A DNA stretch of 15,761 nt from JBLNDG01 sp050261415. GTDB lineage: Bacteria > Bacillota > Clostridia > Lutisporales > Lutisporaceae. Of the stretch, positions 1 to 7,034 are shown piece by piece; position 1 is the first letter of the stretch; each line of letters starts with the position of its first letter. The notes under the pieces are model-generated. The model was not told the origin of the DNA. It was given only the letters and a program-made list of their open reading frames with translations, and made no database searches. The stretch is from assembly GCA_050261415.1 (NCBI GenBank), contig JBLNDG010000183.1, positions 1 through 15,761 of the forward strand, read 5' to 3'. The position numbers and the translations under genes are program-made.

Positions 1-164
1 TATTCGTTTATCAAGGTTCATTTCGTCAATATGTATTTACTTTTGTCAGTCTCTCAAAGTTATTTTATCCCAATAATTAACATTTAGCTGGTTTTCCAGT
101 TACTTTTCGAGAATATTCAAAAACATTGCAAAACAGTATAATCAGTATATTTCCCAAATATGCG
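1..164. other. intergenic segment at left edge, no gene supported
   Basis: AT-rich sequence after the last stop codon. A short imperfect hairpin, CTGG-TTTT-CCAG near 88-100, is present without a T-run, so no terminator is called. A minus-strand ATG at 21 opens seven codons to the window edge but lacks a ribosome binding site. Confidence 0.5.
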
Positions 165-1175
165 TCAGCGTTTTATCACTCTAAAATAATAGTTAAGCGC
201 CGGACATGGACCATAGCACATACTTCTGGTGCATTTACCCATATCGCATATGGGTTTGTATTTTTCATTGAACTGGCGAGCTAAATTCATCAGTGCTTTT
301 ATCATGCTGTTATAATCCGGATAATCAAAAACATTTCTAATAGTCATGTCCTCAATGCCCTCAAATGCAAAGCACCAGTGTACATGCATATCCGGGCATA
401 TGTCCGCATTGGGTTCGGGTAGACCGCACTGGAACCTCAATTGGTAGCCAATCTCATTTAATTTTTGGTATAATTCATCGGATACCATACACCCATTAAT
501 TGGACATTCACTGGAAAGATGTAAATGGGGGTTAATCTCCTTACACTTTCTGACAACCTCATAAACCTTGTTCATGTAATCGTCTGAAAAGTCCTTCTGG
601 AACTCATTACCGAATCGATAACCAGGGCAAGATGATGCCAAGCGCAGATTATAAATTTTGTCCTTGCCTTTTTTAATAATATCATAAAGGAAACTAAAAT
701 CTTTGTCCGGATGTGTCACAGTCGCAGAAACATTATAATAAAAACCTGTTATTGGTACATTGTTTAAAAAGTCCAGATTGCGTAAAATTGTTTGCTGACC
801 ACTTACATTATTGCCCTCGTCAAATTGATCGATATTTGCAAACAAGATCACCTGCTTTGCAATAAGCTCTTTGAGCAGGTAGACGTCACAATTCAGATTT
901 GTCAATACTGATTTGACTATTCTTTGATCATAGTTAGTTATTATATCAAGTATATCAAGAAGCTTGGGATGCAAAGTAGGTTCCCCGCCAAGCAAGAAAA
1001 CGGTAGGTATTTTACCGTCATCCCAATTCTTCCACTCTAGCAGTCTTCTTATATCATCAAGGCTCATCATTTGAGTATGACCGTCTTTCCATTCGCCTTC
1101 AAAGCAATAGGGGCATCTCTGGTTACATTTATTTATGATAATCAATGACATCCTGGAAAAAAATCTCTCATCCAT
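165..1175 (-). CDS. radical-SAM enzyme with C-terminal cysteine-rich (SPASM-like) region
   Basis: A 336-residue radical SAM protein and the last gene of the series in the window. NKCNQRCPYCFEG gives the cluster cysteines Cys17, 21 and 24, and FLLGGEPTLHP is the SAM-contact GGEP motif. The C-terminal region has SSECPINGC and CDMGKCTRSMCYGPCPAL, a SPASM-like auxiliary cluster region. The frame could open at TTG 1220, but ATG 1175 is preferred because GGAGG lies 7 bases before it. That start leaves a 31-bp gap after the U32-family gene. The tight pairing suggests joint action on one substrate, possibly a carrier-bound intermediate. The reaction is not identifiable from sequence. Confidence 0.85.
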   Translation of the reverse strand: MDERFFSRMSLIIINKCNQRCPYCFEGEWKDGHTQMMSLDDIRRLLEWKNWDDGKIPTVFLLGGEPTLHPKLLDILDIITNYDQRIVKSVLTNLNCDVYLLKELIAKQVILFANIDQFDEGNNVSGQQTILRNLDFLNNVPITGFYYNVSATVTHPDKDFSFLYDIIKKGKDKIYNLRLASSCPGYRFGNEFQKDFSDDYMNKVYEVVRKCKEINPHLHLSSECPINGCMVSDELYQKLNEIGYQLRFQCGLPEPNADICPDMHVHWCFAFEGIEDMTIRNVFDYPDYNSMIKALMNLARQFNEKYKPICDMGKCTRSMCYGPCPALNYYFRVIKR

Positions 1176-1182
1176 TGTAGTT

Positions 1183-1187
1183 CCTCC
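1183..1187 (-). promoter_or_regulatory. ribosome binding site deciding the start of the terminal radical-SAM gene
   Basis: GGAGG on the minus strand, seven bases before ATG 1175. It is the strongest match near this gene and argues against the upstream in-frame TTG at 1220, which lies inside the U32-family gene's last codons. Confidence 0.75.
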
Positions 1188-1206
1188 AACTCCAACAGAA
1201 CATGAC

Positions 1207-2376
1207 TTATTCGAAATCAAATTTACTCTCTAAACTTTCTTCATCGAATAATTTCCTTATGGTCTTCCTATGCTCCTTCCTTTTAACAAGCCTGGTAAAT
1301 TCATCATAGCTTTTATAGAAATTCAATGCTTGAGCATTTAATTTATCCGCTTCCTTCGGGTTCATACACTTAAGTGCGTATTTTTCACAATACCCGCATT
1401 CATCACACATTTCAGTACAAAAATTCGGGTTATCATAAAATTTTGCTATAAATCCGTCTAATTTTTTGTTATCGATATAGGGCTGGAAAGCATTATATGG
1501 TGAAAATATAGTAATCAGATCTAAAAGGTTTCCGTTGAAATCCTCTTTACAATAACATTCCAAAGTTTTTATGACGTCTCCCTGCAACACATTCTGGCGC
1601 CCTTGTATTTTAAAAAATCTTACTCCGCTTTCATAATAAAAATTAATATCTTCAGGTCTTACCCAGTTAAGTTTTATAAAATTTACTATTTTCCCCGCCT
1701 TTTGCATTGAACATCTGTTAAAATAATAATCCTTTACACACTGGGACGCATTTTGTGTCGTACAGTGAGCTTCGTGATTATAGTGAAACATTTTGTATGC
1801 ACAATTTTTATAACATACGTTATTAACAATCATCTCAACTGTATCGCCACAGACCTTACATATATTTCTAATCTTTTTGAAATCCCTGGTTATATCGGGG
1901 TCAATTACAATCCTGTCAACATCAAGCATTTTGTAAAACGCTGCCTTACCAGGCGAGTTTATTTCACAAATTGCTGATGCTTTCAGTTTGAATTTATGGC
2001 TTGAATGTTTCACCAGTTCAACCAGAGAGGGTGATGTAAGTGTAAGCCAGCTTACCCCAATACTATTCAAACTGTCCAGCAGACCAATAATTTCTTCGAT
2101 TCCATATTCTGAGAATTCCATATTTCCAAAGCATGAGGGATTGAGGGTATAATTAAATTCAATGCCTTTTTTTATGGAGTATTCAACATAATATTCCAGA
2201 TGCCGAAAATCAACTTCCGGCAGAACATTCGTTACCCTTCCTGAACTCAACACAGTTCCTGTTGTTACTTGCCCGTATGTTTCCACTACCTTTGACGAAG
2301 AAAATTTTTGGTTTAGCTCATAAAGCGCATCTATTGTTTCTATCTTAAAATCTGCAGGGACGCTAAAGTATTTCAT
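1207..2376 (-). CDS. U32-family Fe-S protein (peptidase U32 / UbiU-UbiV-like fold)
   Basis: A 389-residue protein with the architecture of the U32 family. VEMIVNNVCYKNCAYKMFHYNHEAHC (Cys188, 192, 205) corresponds to the conserved cysteine-bearing segment, and GVRFFKIQGR to the family's LKIEGR signature. Cys213 and Cys222 follow. A C-terminal cysteine group FCTEMCDECGYC (Cys319, 323, 326, 329; then Cys336) may bind a further cluster. U32 members were named peptidases, but UbiU/UbiV, RlhA and TrhP act in hydroxylation, UbiU/UbiV without oxygen. A hydroxylase-like tailoring role here is inference. The frame begins at ATG 2391. ATG 2376 is preferred because TGAGG lies upstream at about 9 bases. 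It overlaps the preceding condensation-domain gene by 14 bp and is followed after 31 bp by a radical-SAM gene. Confidence 0.75.
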   Translation of the reverse strand: MKYFSVPADFKIETIDALYELNQKFSSSKVVETYGQVTTGTVLSSGRVTNVLPEVDFRHLEYYVEYSIKKGIEFNYTLNPSCFGNMEFSEYGIEEIIGLLDSLNSIGVSWLTLTSPSLVELVKHSSHKFKLKASAICEINSPGKAAFYKMLDVDRIVIDPDITRDFKKIRNICKVCGDTVEMIVNNVCYKNCAYKMFHYNHEAHCTTQNASQCVKDYYFNRCSMQKAGKIVNFIKLNWVRPEDINFYYESGVRFFKIQGRQNVLQGDVIKTLECYCKEDFNGNLLDLITIFSPYNAFQPYIDNKKLDGFIAKFYDNPNFCTEMCDECGYCEKYALKCMNPKEADKLNAQALNFYKSYDEFTRLVKRKEHRKTIRKLFDEESLESKFDFE

Positions 2377-3805
2377 CGAAATTAACCTCATAAAATTTAT
2401 TCAAGTATTCTCTATTCTTTCTTATCCAATATACGGTTTCTTGTTTTTCTTCAGCAGTAAGATTGATTTCCTGCACTTTATAAAATGTATTCCCTTGAAT
2501 ATAAGAATTAATTACTGAGTCCAGAATTGCAGCATAATCCTTTGCCAGCCTTTCAATTTCGGCCGTTCCGAATAGGTTGGGGTTATATGTAAAGTCAAGA
2601 ATAATATTATCGAATGTCCTTATTCCCAGGACCAGGTTCATGTTTGTCTTATAGGATCTTGAAACCAGACTTATATTTAGAATATCATTTTTTTCATAAA
2701 GCAATTTGTCCAGAGAGTAATTCTGAATAACAACGATAGTATCGAAAATCACGCTATTATACGAATTGCCACTATAGGTAATTATATCCGTCAAAGGGGT
2801 ATGGCAATATTCGCTCAATTCTATAAGGTTTTTGCCGGTAGTATCAAGTATATCAAAAACATTCTTTTCTGGATGCACTTCTATTCGAAAAGGTACGGTA
2901 TTAATAAACAGTCCAACTATTTTTTCTATACCTATAATATCCTTTGTTCTCCCCGATACTGTTATTCCAAAAACCACATTCCTGATATTATAATGTTTAT
3001 ATAGCAGGATAGCCCAAACGGAATAAAAAATGGCTGCAGTTGTTATTTGTAATCTTTTCCCTAAATCCATCATTTTCTTTTTCAGATTCCCATTAAGCAC
3101 ATATTCAAAATAACTCTCTGCGTTGGCATTTTTATAACTTTTGTACCTGGCCGCATAAATAGTTTCTGAGTTATTTTTTTTAAAAAATGACCTCCAGTAT
3201 ATTTCATCTTCGGTCTTAGGTCTATTATTTCTCCACTTAATAAATTCTTTATATTTTGTTTTTAATACTATGTTCGCATCTCTACCGTTATAAAGACTAA
3301 TGTATGCCTCAAGAAACTCCTTCAGCATAACCACATTACTCCAACCGTCCATTATTATATGGTGGTTGCTGATGACCATTTCGTAATTGTTATTCGAGAA
3401 TTTAAATAAAGATATATTTAGCGGGCACCGGATTAAGTCAACTTTTTCCTTCCTGATTTTCTTTTTCAAATTACTGTATATGTCAAAGCTCTGTTTGTTA
3501 GTTTTATTTGATAAATCATACATATCAATTGGGACATCATGTTTTTTCAAAACTATTTGTATAGGTTTTTGCAGACCTTGCCACCTGAAAACCGTTCTTA
3601 ACATTTCATTTGTTTGAAAAACAACGCCCCATGCTCTTGAAAATAGTTCAATATCAAACTTGCCCTGAATTTTATAGCATGCTTGTTCGAAAAATTGCTC
3701 ATCTTCCGGATTAAGAACATACTGGCACAGCATACTCTCCTGCATCGGTGTAAGTTCGTAAATATCTTCTACAATTTGTCTGTCCAGTTTATCATTATTT
3801 TGCAT
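2363..3805 (-). CDS. freestanding NRPS condensation domain
   Basis: A 480-residue single-domain protein of the condensation superfamily, which forms amide or ester bonds between carrier-bound chains. It has IYELTPMQESMLCQYVLNPEDEQFFEQ near the N-terminus, LRTVFRW (C2-like), NHHIIMDGWS with the catalytic HHxxxDG (His148, His149, Asp153, Gly154), and GLFINTVPFR (C5-like). The active site therefore looks intact. The N-terminus resembles condensation domains that start an NRPS subunit and accept a chain from a separate upstream subunit. The last ~40 residues look like the linker toward an adenylation domain, but the gene stops there. ATG 3805 follows AGGTGAG. Its end overlaps the start of the next gene (U32 family), suggesting translational coupling. 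Donor and acceptor are unknown. Confidence 0.92.
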   Translation of the reverse strand: MQNNDKLDRQIVEDIYELTPMQESMLCQYVLNPEDEQFFEQACYKIQGKFDIELFSRAWGVVFQTNEMLRTVFRWQGLQKPIQIVLKKHDVPIDMYDLSNKTNKQSFDIYSNLKKKIRKEKVDLIRCPLNISLFKFSNNNYEMVISNHHIIMDGWSNVVMLKEFLEAYISLYNGRDANIVLKTKYKEFIKWRNNRPKTEDEIYWRSFFKKNNSETIYAARYKSYKNANAESYFEYVLNGNLKKKMMDLGKRLQITTAAIFYSVWAILLYKHYNIRNVVFGITVSGRTKDIIGIEKIVGLFINTVPFRIEVHPEKNVFDILDTTGKNLIELSEYCHTPLTDIITYSGNSYNSVIFDTIVVIQNYSLDKLLYEKNDILNISLVSRSYKTNMNLVLGIRTFDNIILDFTYNPNLFGTAEIERLAKDYAAILDSVINSYIQGNTFYKVQEINLTAEEKQETVYWIRKNREYLNKFYEVNFDEIL

Positions 3806-3848
3806 ATAATCTCACCTAACATTGCTGAAAATATTACCAGTCAAATAA

Positions 3849-5129
3849 TTACCTTTGCAGTTCTTCAAGAATATACGAAAAATCATTTTGTGTTCCTGTA
3901 TCGTTCAATATTCGTGTAATTCGCCTTATACGTTCTTCTACCGGTACCTTTTTTGTATGGAAAACCGAACATAGCATTTCAAGTGCCTCTCTCATCTGTT
4001 CAAAAGTTGGTTCCTGATCTTTTTCTTCCAGCTCCTGCTGCATCTTTTCTATTTTTTCATAAGGCTCCTCAACCCCTTTACGGTATTCTTCATTATCCCA
4101 GTTATTGTTTCGGGTACAAACTGCATTAGCCAGACATTTTGTAATAACAGTTGAGCGCTGCACCTTCCTTTTTGCTTCATTATCTTTGTCTTTTAACTCG
4201 GGCTTTAATTGCTCCAATATTACCTGTCTATCATTTTTTTGTCCAAAAGACATTGCTATCATATTTTTGTTGTTAATCTGGGTTAGATTGGCTAATATCG
4301 CCTGTGGTCCTATTTCAATTATCTTCTCTATATAATGATCCTCCATGAAATCCAGAGTCGCTTTCCATTGGACAGGCTGAGTCATTTGCAGCACTAAGTT
4401 CCTGATAATAGTTTCCGGATCTGTGCTGGGCAATGCAGTTACATTCTGAATAATTGGCCATCTGGCAGGTCTGAATTGATACTTTGTGAATTCTTTCTTA
4501 AGCTTGTTGGCTGCATTATTCATCAAAGGACTATGGAACGGGGGACTTATCAGCAAGGGTGTAATTTGTGCACCCATTTCCGCTACCTTATCCTCAACTC
4601 TGATAACAGCTTGTTTTGAGCCCGATATTACCACCTGGTCATCGGAATTGTAACATCCTATGGTTACCTCTTGTCCCTCTTGAGATGCCTTCTGGCATTC
4701 AGATTCTACAATATTCTTATAAATTCCATTGACTACAGTCATAGTCCCAAATTCTGCTTCTATGCCTGCATAGACGCTTCTTTGCCTTACAAGCCTTAAC
4801 GCATCTGAAAAGCTTATTACCTCGCTGCAAACCAGCGCCGAATACTCTCCCAGGCTATGTCCCGCCACAAACGCGGGCTCAATGCCTATTTCATTCATAT
4901 ACACTCTAAATGCAGCCACACTCGCCGTAAGTATTGCCACAAATACGTTCTCAATCTTATTTAACTCTATTGTACTGCCTTCGAAGCAAATTTTTCTTAA
5001 ATCAAACCCAAGTACACTATTGGCTTCCTCAAATATTTGCCTGGTATAGGAATACTCATCATAGAGTGTTCTTGCCATTCCAACAAACTGAGAACCTTGT
5101 CCGGGAAAAACTAATGCAATATTATTCAC
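3849..5129 (-). CDS. freestanding acyltransferase AT2 with altered pocket motifs and C-terminal extension
   Basis: A 426-residue standalone AT, paralogous to the one at 9618-10886. The catalytic residues are kept: FPGQGSQ, GHSLGE (Ser92), Arg117 in RQRS, and PPFHSPLM (His199). Two pocket motifs are lost: TQPAI is replaced by VFVAI (residues 62-66), and RGRLMQEA by RSVYAGIE (117-124). These segments line the extender-unit pocket in FabD-like enzymes, so a substrate other than malonyl-CoA is likely. With a hydroxymalonyl-ACP cassette in the same operon, hydroxymalonyl-ACP is the leading candidate (inference). The Arg argues for a carboxylated substrate and against the acyl-hydrolase subtype. 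The shared ~100-residue tail has NNNWDNEEYRKGVEEPY. Start is GTG 5129 behind TGAGGTG. GC reaches about 50% in sampled lines, above its downstream neighbour. Confidence 0.9.
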   Translation of the reverse strand: MNNIALVFPGQGSQFVGMARTLYDEYSYTRQIFEEANSVLGFDLRKICFEGSTIELNKIENVFVAILTASVAAFRVYMNEIGIEPAFVAGHSLGEYSALVCSEVISFSDALRLVRQRSVYAGIEAEFGTMTVVNGIYKNIVESECQKASQEGQEVTIGCYNSDDQVVISGSKQAVIRVEDKVAEMGAQITPLLISPPFHSPLMNNAANKLKKEFTKYQFRPARWPIIQNVTALPSTDPETIIRNLVLQMTQPVQWKATLDFMEDHYIEKIIEIGPQAILANLTQINNKNMIAMSFGQKNDRQVILEQLKPELKDKDNEAKRKVQRSTVITKCLANAVCTRNNNWDNEEYRKGVEEPYEKIEKMQQELEEKDQEPTFEQMREALEMLCSVFHTKKVPVEERIRRITRILNDTGTQNDFSYILEELQR

Positions 5130-5206
5130 TATAGATACACCTCAGTACATCTCATCTTGACAACCATGGTTTTCATGTTATGCAAAATATCTTTTTAAGT
5201 GTAACC

Positions 5207-5875
5207 TTATAATCTGGACACATCTCTACCCATATACATCATATAATCCAGTATTGACATATATGGTACAAATTCTTTACTCCACATCTGAGGATACTCT
5301 TTACACTTATACTCCTGAAACACAACCTTTATGTCCTGGAACCTTTCCACATCCATATATACCTTTGCGCCATCCCCTGACAGGAATGTATCTCCACCTA
5401 ACTGACGAACGAGGTATATTATCCTGTCTATTCGGTCTGTAGGTTTGTCCGGAAAGTCGCTGCTCCTGTGTGTTTCCCTGTTTATACCAAAGTACTTCAG
5501 TATTTGCATCATGCATTCAATATTAAGGTCAATTAAACGTGAATATTCCTTATTTAGTATCTCATTAACAAGATCTATAACTTCCCGATAGTATTTAGCC
5601 TTTCCATATGTATATTGTAAAGTTGATAAAAAGTAACCCTTCCAATCATTGTAATTACTCAGCATAATCTCCTGTAAATTCCTCATATATCTGGGTCTTT
5701 TTATTGGAACGGTAAACCACTTTACTCCATCCTTTGTAAGAATTCTATTTCTGTTTTGAAAGCCGCCATCCTCATACTGTACATCATCTAAAAAAACAAA
5801 CACGTCGCAGCGTTTTATTTTTTCTATTATCCCGGTATAGGGAAAAAACATTGGCTGATGGATTGCTACAATCAT
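5207..5875 (-). CDS. WbqC-family protein
   Basis: A 222-residue protein recognised by its N-terminus, MIVAIHQPMFFPYTGIIEKIKRCDVFVFLDDVQY, the IHQPxFFPxxG hallmark of the WbqC family. QNRNRILTKDG, TVPIK and FLSGDGAKVYMD also fit. Members occur in O-antigen and natural-product clusters; their chemistry is not well established, so no reaction is assigned. Here it directly follows the PIG-L-family deacetylase gene, suggesting the two act on the same substrate. The ATG is preceded by GGGGGGAG with six bases spacing. No signal peptide or membrane segment is seen. Confidence 0.85.
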   Translation of the reverse strand: MIVAIHQPMFFPYTGIIEKIKRCDVFVFLDDVQYEDGGFQNRNRILTKDGVKWFTVPIKRPRYMRNLQEIMLSNYNDWKGYFLSTLQYTYGKAKYYREVIDLVNEILNKEYSRLIDLNIECMMQILKYFGINRETHRSSDFPDKPTDRIDRIIYLVRQLGGDTFLSGDGAKVYMDVERFQDIKVVFQEYKCKEYPQMWSKEFVPYMSILDYMMYMGRDVSRL

Positions 5876-5972
5876 GAAGTACTCCCCCCTGAATGACCTA
5901 ACGATTTATCAAGGTAAATATACCAATACAATATTGCCTTTTGTACAGCCAGTAATGCTGGCAGTCTTCAAA

Positions 5973-6656
5973 TCAAACACTGAACCTTTTAATGAAAAAG
6001 GCTTCGGCATATTCTGTAAAAACATCATATCCCCTGCTTTTTGCTCTATTATATATAGCGTCAATACTTACCTTATGTAATGCTCCTCTTTCTTGTGAAC
6101 TGTAGGCTTCTAAAGCTTTCAGCTTTCTGGTAACCTCCTCCTTTGTTAGCTTAATAAACAGATTAGGTCTAAAGTCCACCTCATTTGTTACCTCATATTC
6201 TATGACACTGCCGCTGTAGAAATGAGGTCTGGTTGCAGACATAACACATTTGTTCAGTACCTCGTGATCCTGATTCGTAGACAATGCGGGTAAAAAGACC
6301 ATACTCGGCTTAAATTCGGTGATTTGCTGCTCTATACCTTCTACAAGCACCGAACGGGGTATTTGGTCTAAATTGTTGTGATATTTATCTTCAAATAAAA
6401 AACACGTGTTCGCAGGATTAATGCCAAGACAGTTTAATGCTTCAAACGTCTCACGCATACGCTTGCTTCCGGTATACTTTTCATATTCACTTAAAAAACC
6501 ATTATACTTTACAAAAGTTTCGCCAACCTTTGTAGCATACACTACCTTAACCATGCTCTTATTGGCAATAAATTTCTGGATAATTCCGCCGCATCCTATT
6601 GTTTCATCATCTTGATGCGGTGAGAAAACTAGTATCCTTTGATCAATCAAATTCAT
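5973..6656 (-). CDS. PIG-L/LmbE-family de-N-acetylase
   Basis: A zinc-dependent deacetylase family that includes GlcNAc-PI, mycothiol-precursor and teicoplanin deacetylases. From ATG 6656 the protein has 227 residues. FSPHQDDETIGCGG is the metal motif (His14, Asp16 as likely base, Asp17); the family consensus is AHPDDE, and here Gln replaces Pro. NQDHEVLNKC supplies the later histidine. The frame opens earlier at GTG 6665. ATG 6656 is preferred because GAGG lies 9 bases before it and overlaps the GTG. The gene follows a free ACP and precedes a WbqC-family gene by 97 bp. The probable role is removal of an N-acyl group from an amino sugar or protected intermediate; substrate unknown. Confidence 0.85.
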   Translation of the reverse strand: MNLIDQRILVFSPHQDDETIGCGGIIQKFIANKSMVKVVYATKVGETFVKYNGFLSEYEKYTGSKRMRETFEALNCLGINPANTCFLFEDKYHNNLDQIPRSVLVEGIEQQITEFKPSMVFLPALSTNQDHEVLNKCVMSATRPHFYSGSVIEYEVTNEVDFRPNLFIKLTKEEVTRKLKALEAYSSQERGALHKVSIDAIYNRAKSRGYDVFTEYAEAFFIKRFSV

Positions 6657-6733
6657 TTTATGCACCCTCTACGGAAATGACTAATAAGTGTCAGGCAAAG
6701 TTGAATTTATTGATAATGGAACCATCTCGTCAG

Positions 6734-6991
6734 CTAAATACCCTTTAACATACAAACATATTTGACCAGCTCGCCCAGTGTCTTAAAATATTCACCATTT
6801 AATGCATCATCATTGAATTCGATGCCAAATTCATCTTCAATTTCTACAAGGACTTTTATATAATCTATTGAACTAATTCCTATTTGAGATAAATCAGTGT
6901 TATCATCGATTCTGATAATGTCTGCCTTATCATCTGTTTCAATATTACTTAAAAGTATTTCTTTTACCTTATTATTGATTTCATTTTGCAT
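6734..6991 (-). CDS. discrete acyl carrier protein
   Basis: An 85-residue standalone carrier protein. DLSQIGISSIDYIKVLVEIEDEFGIEF is the standard helix-II region, and Ser41 of ISSID is the expected phosphopantetheine site. It differs from the FkbJ-type carrier encoded at 12217-12456, which has VNSLF, so the cluster carries two separate free ACPs. Its position between the cobalamin radical-SAM gene and the PIG-L/WbqC pair suggests that it presents a small acyl or aminoacyl intermediate to one or more of these enzymes. That role is inferred. The ATG is preceded by GAAGGGATGA. The protein is soluble and acidic, as expected. Confidence 0.92.
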   Translation of the reverse strand: MQNEINNKVKEILLSNIETDDKADIIRIDDNTDLSQIGISSIDYIKVLVEIEDEFGIEFNDDALNGEYFKTLGELVKYVCMLKGI

Positions 6992-7034
6992 TTAAATCAT
7001 CCCTTCAAAATTCTCATAGAACAATTTACACTAA

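Noticed and set aside
1..21. Possible start of another minus-strand gene at ATG 21
   Set aside because: Only seven codons are visible and there is no ribosome binding site upstream.
88..100. Short hairpin CTGG-TTTT-CCAG downstream of the last gene, considered as the operon terminator
   Set aside because: Four-pair stem without a T-tract; too weak to call.
1753..1977. Plus-strand open frame of 74 codons opposite the U32-family gene
   Set aside because: It lies antisense to a well-supported gene, has no recognisable domain and fits a shadow frame. The same holds for the other plus-strand frames in the window.
5307..5516. Minus-strand 69-codon frame within the WbqC-family gene
   Set aside because: It overlaps the WbqC gene in another frame; that gene has the family signature and a strong ribosome binding site.
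5948..5962. Hairpin GCCAG-TAATG-CTGGC after the PIG-L-family gene, considered as a terminator
   Set aside because: The stem has only five pairs, no T-run follows on the transcribed strand, and the next gene continues the operon closely.
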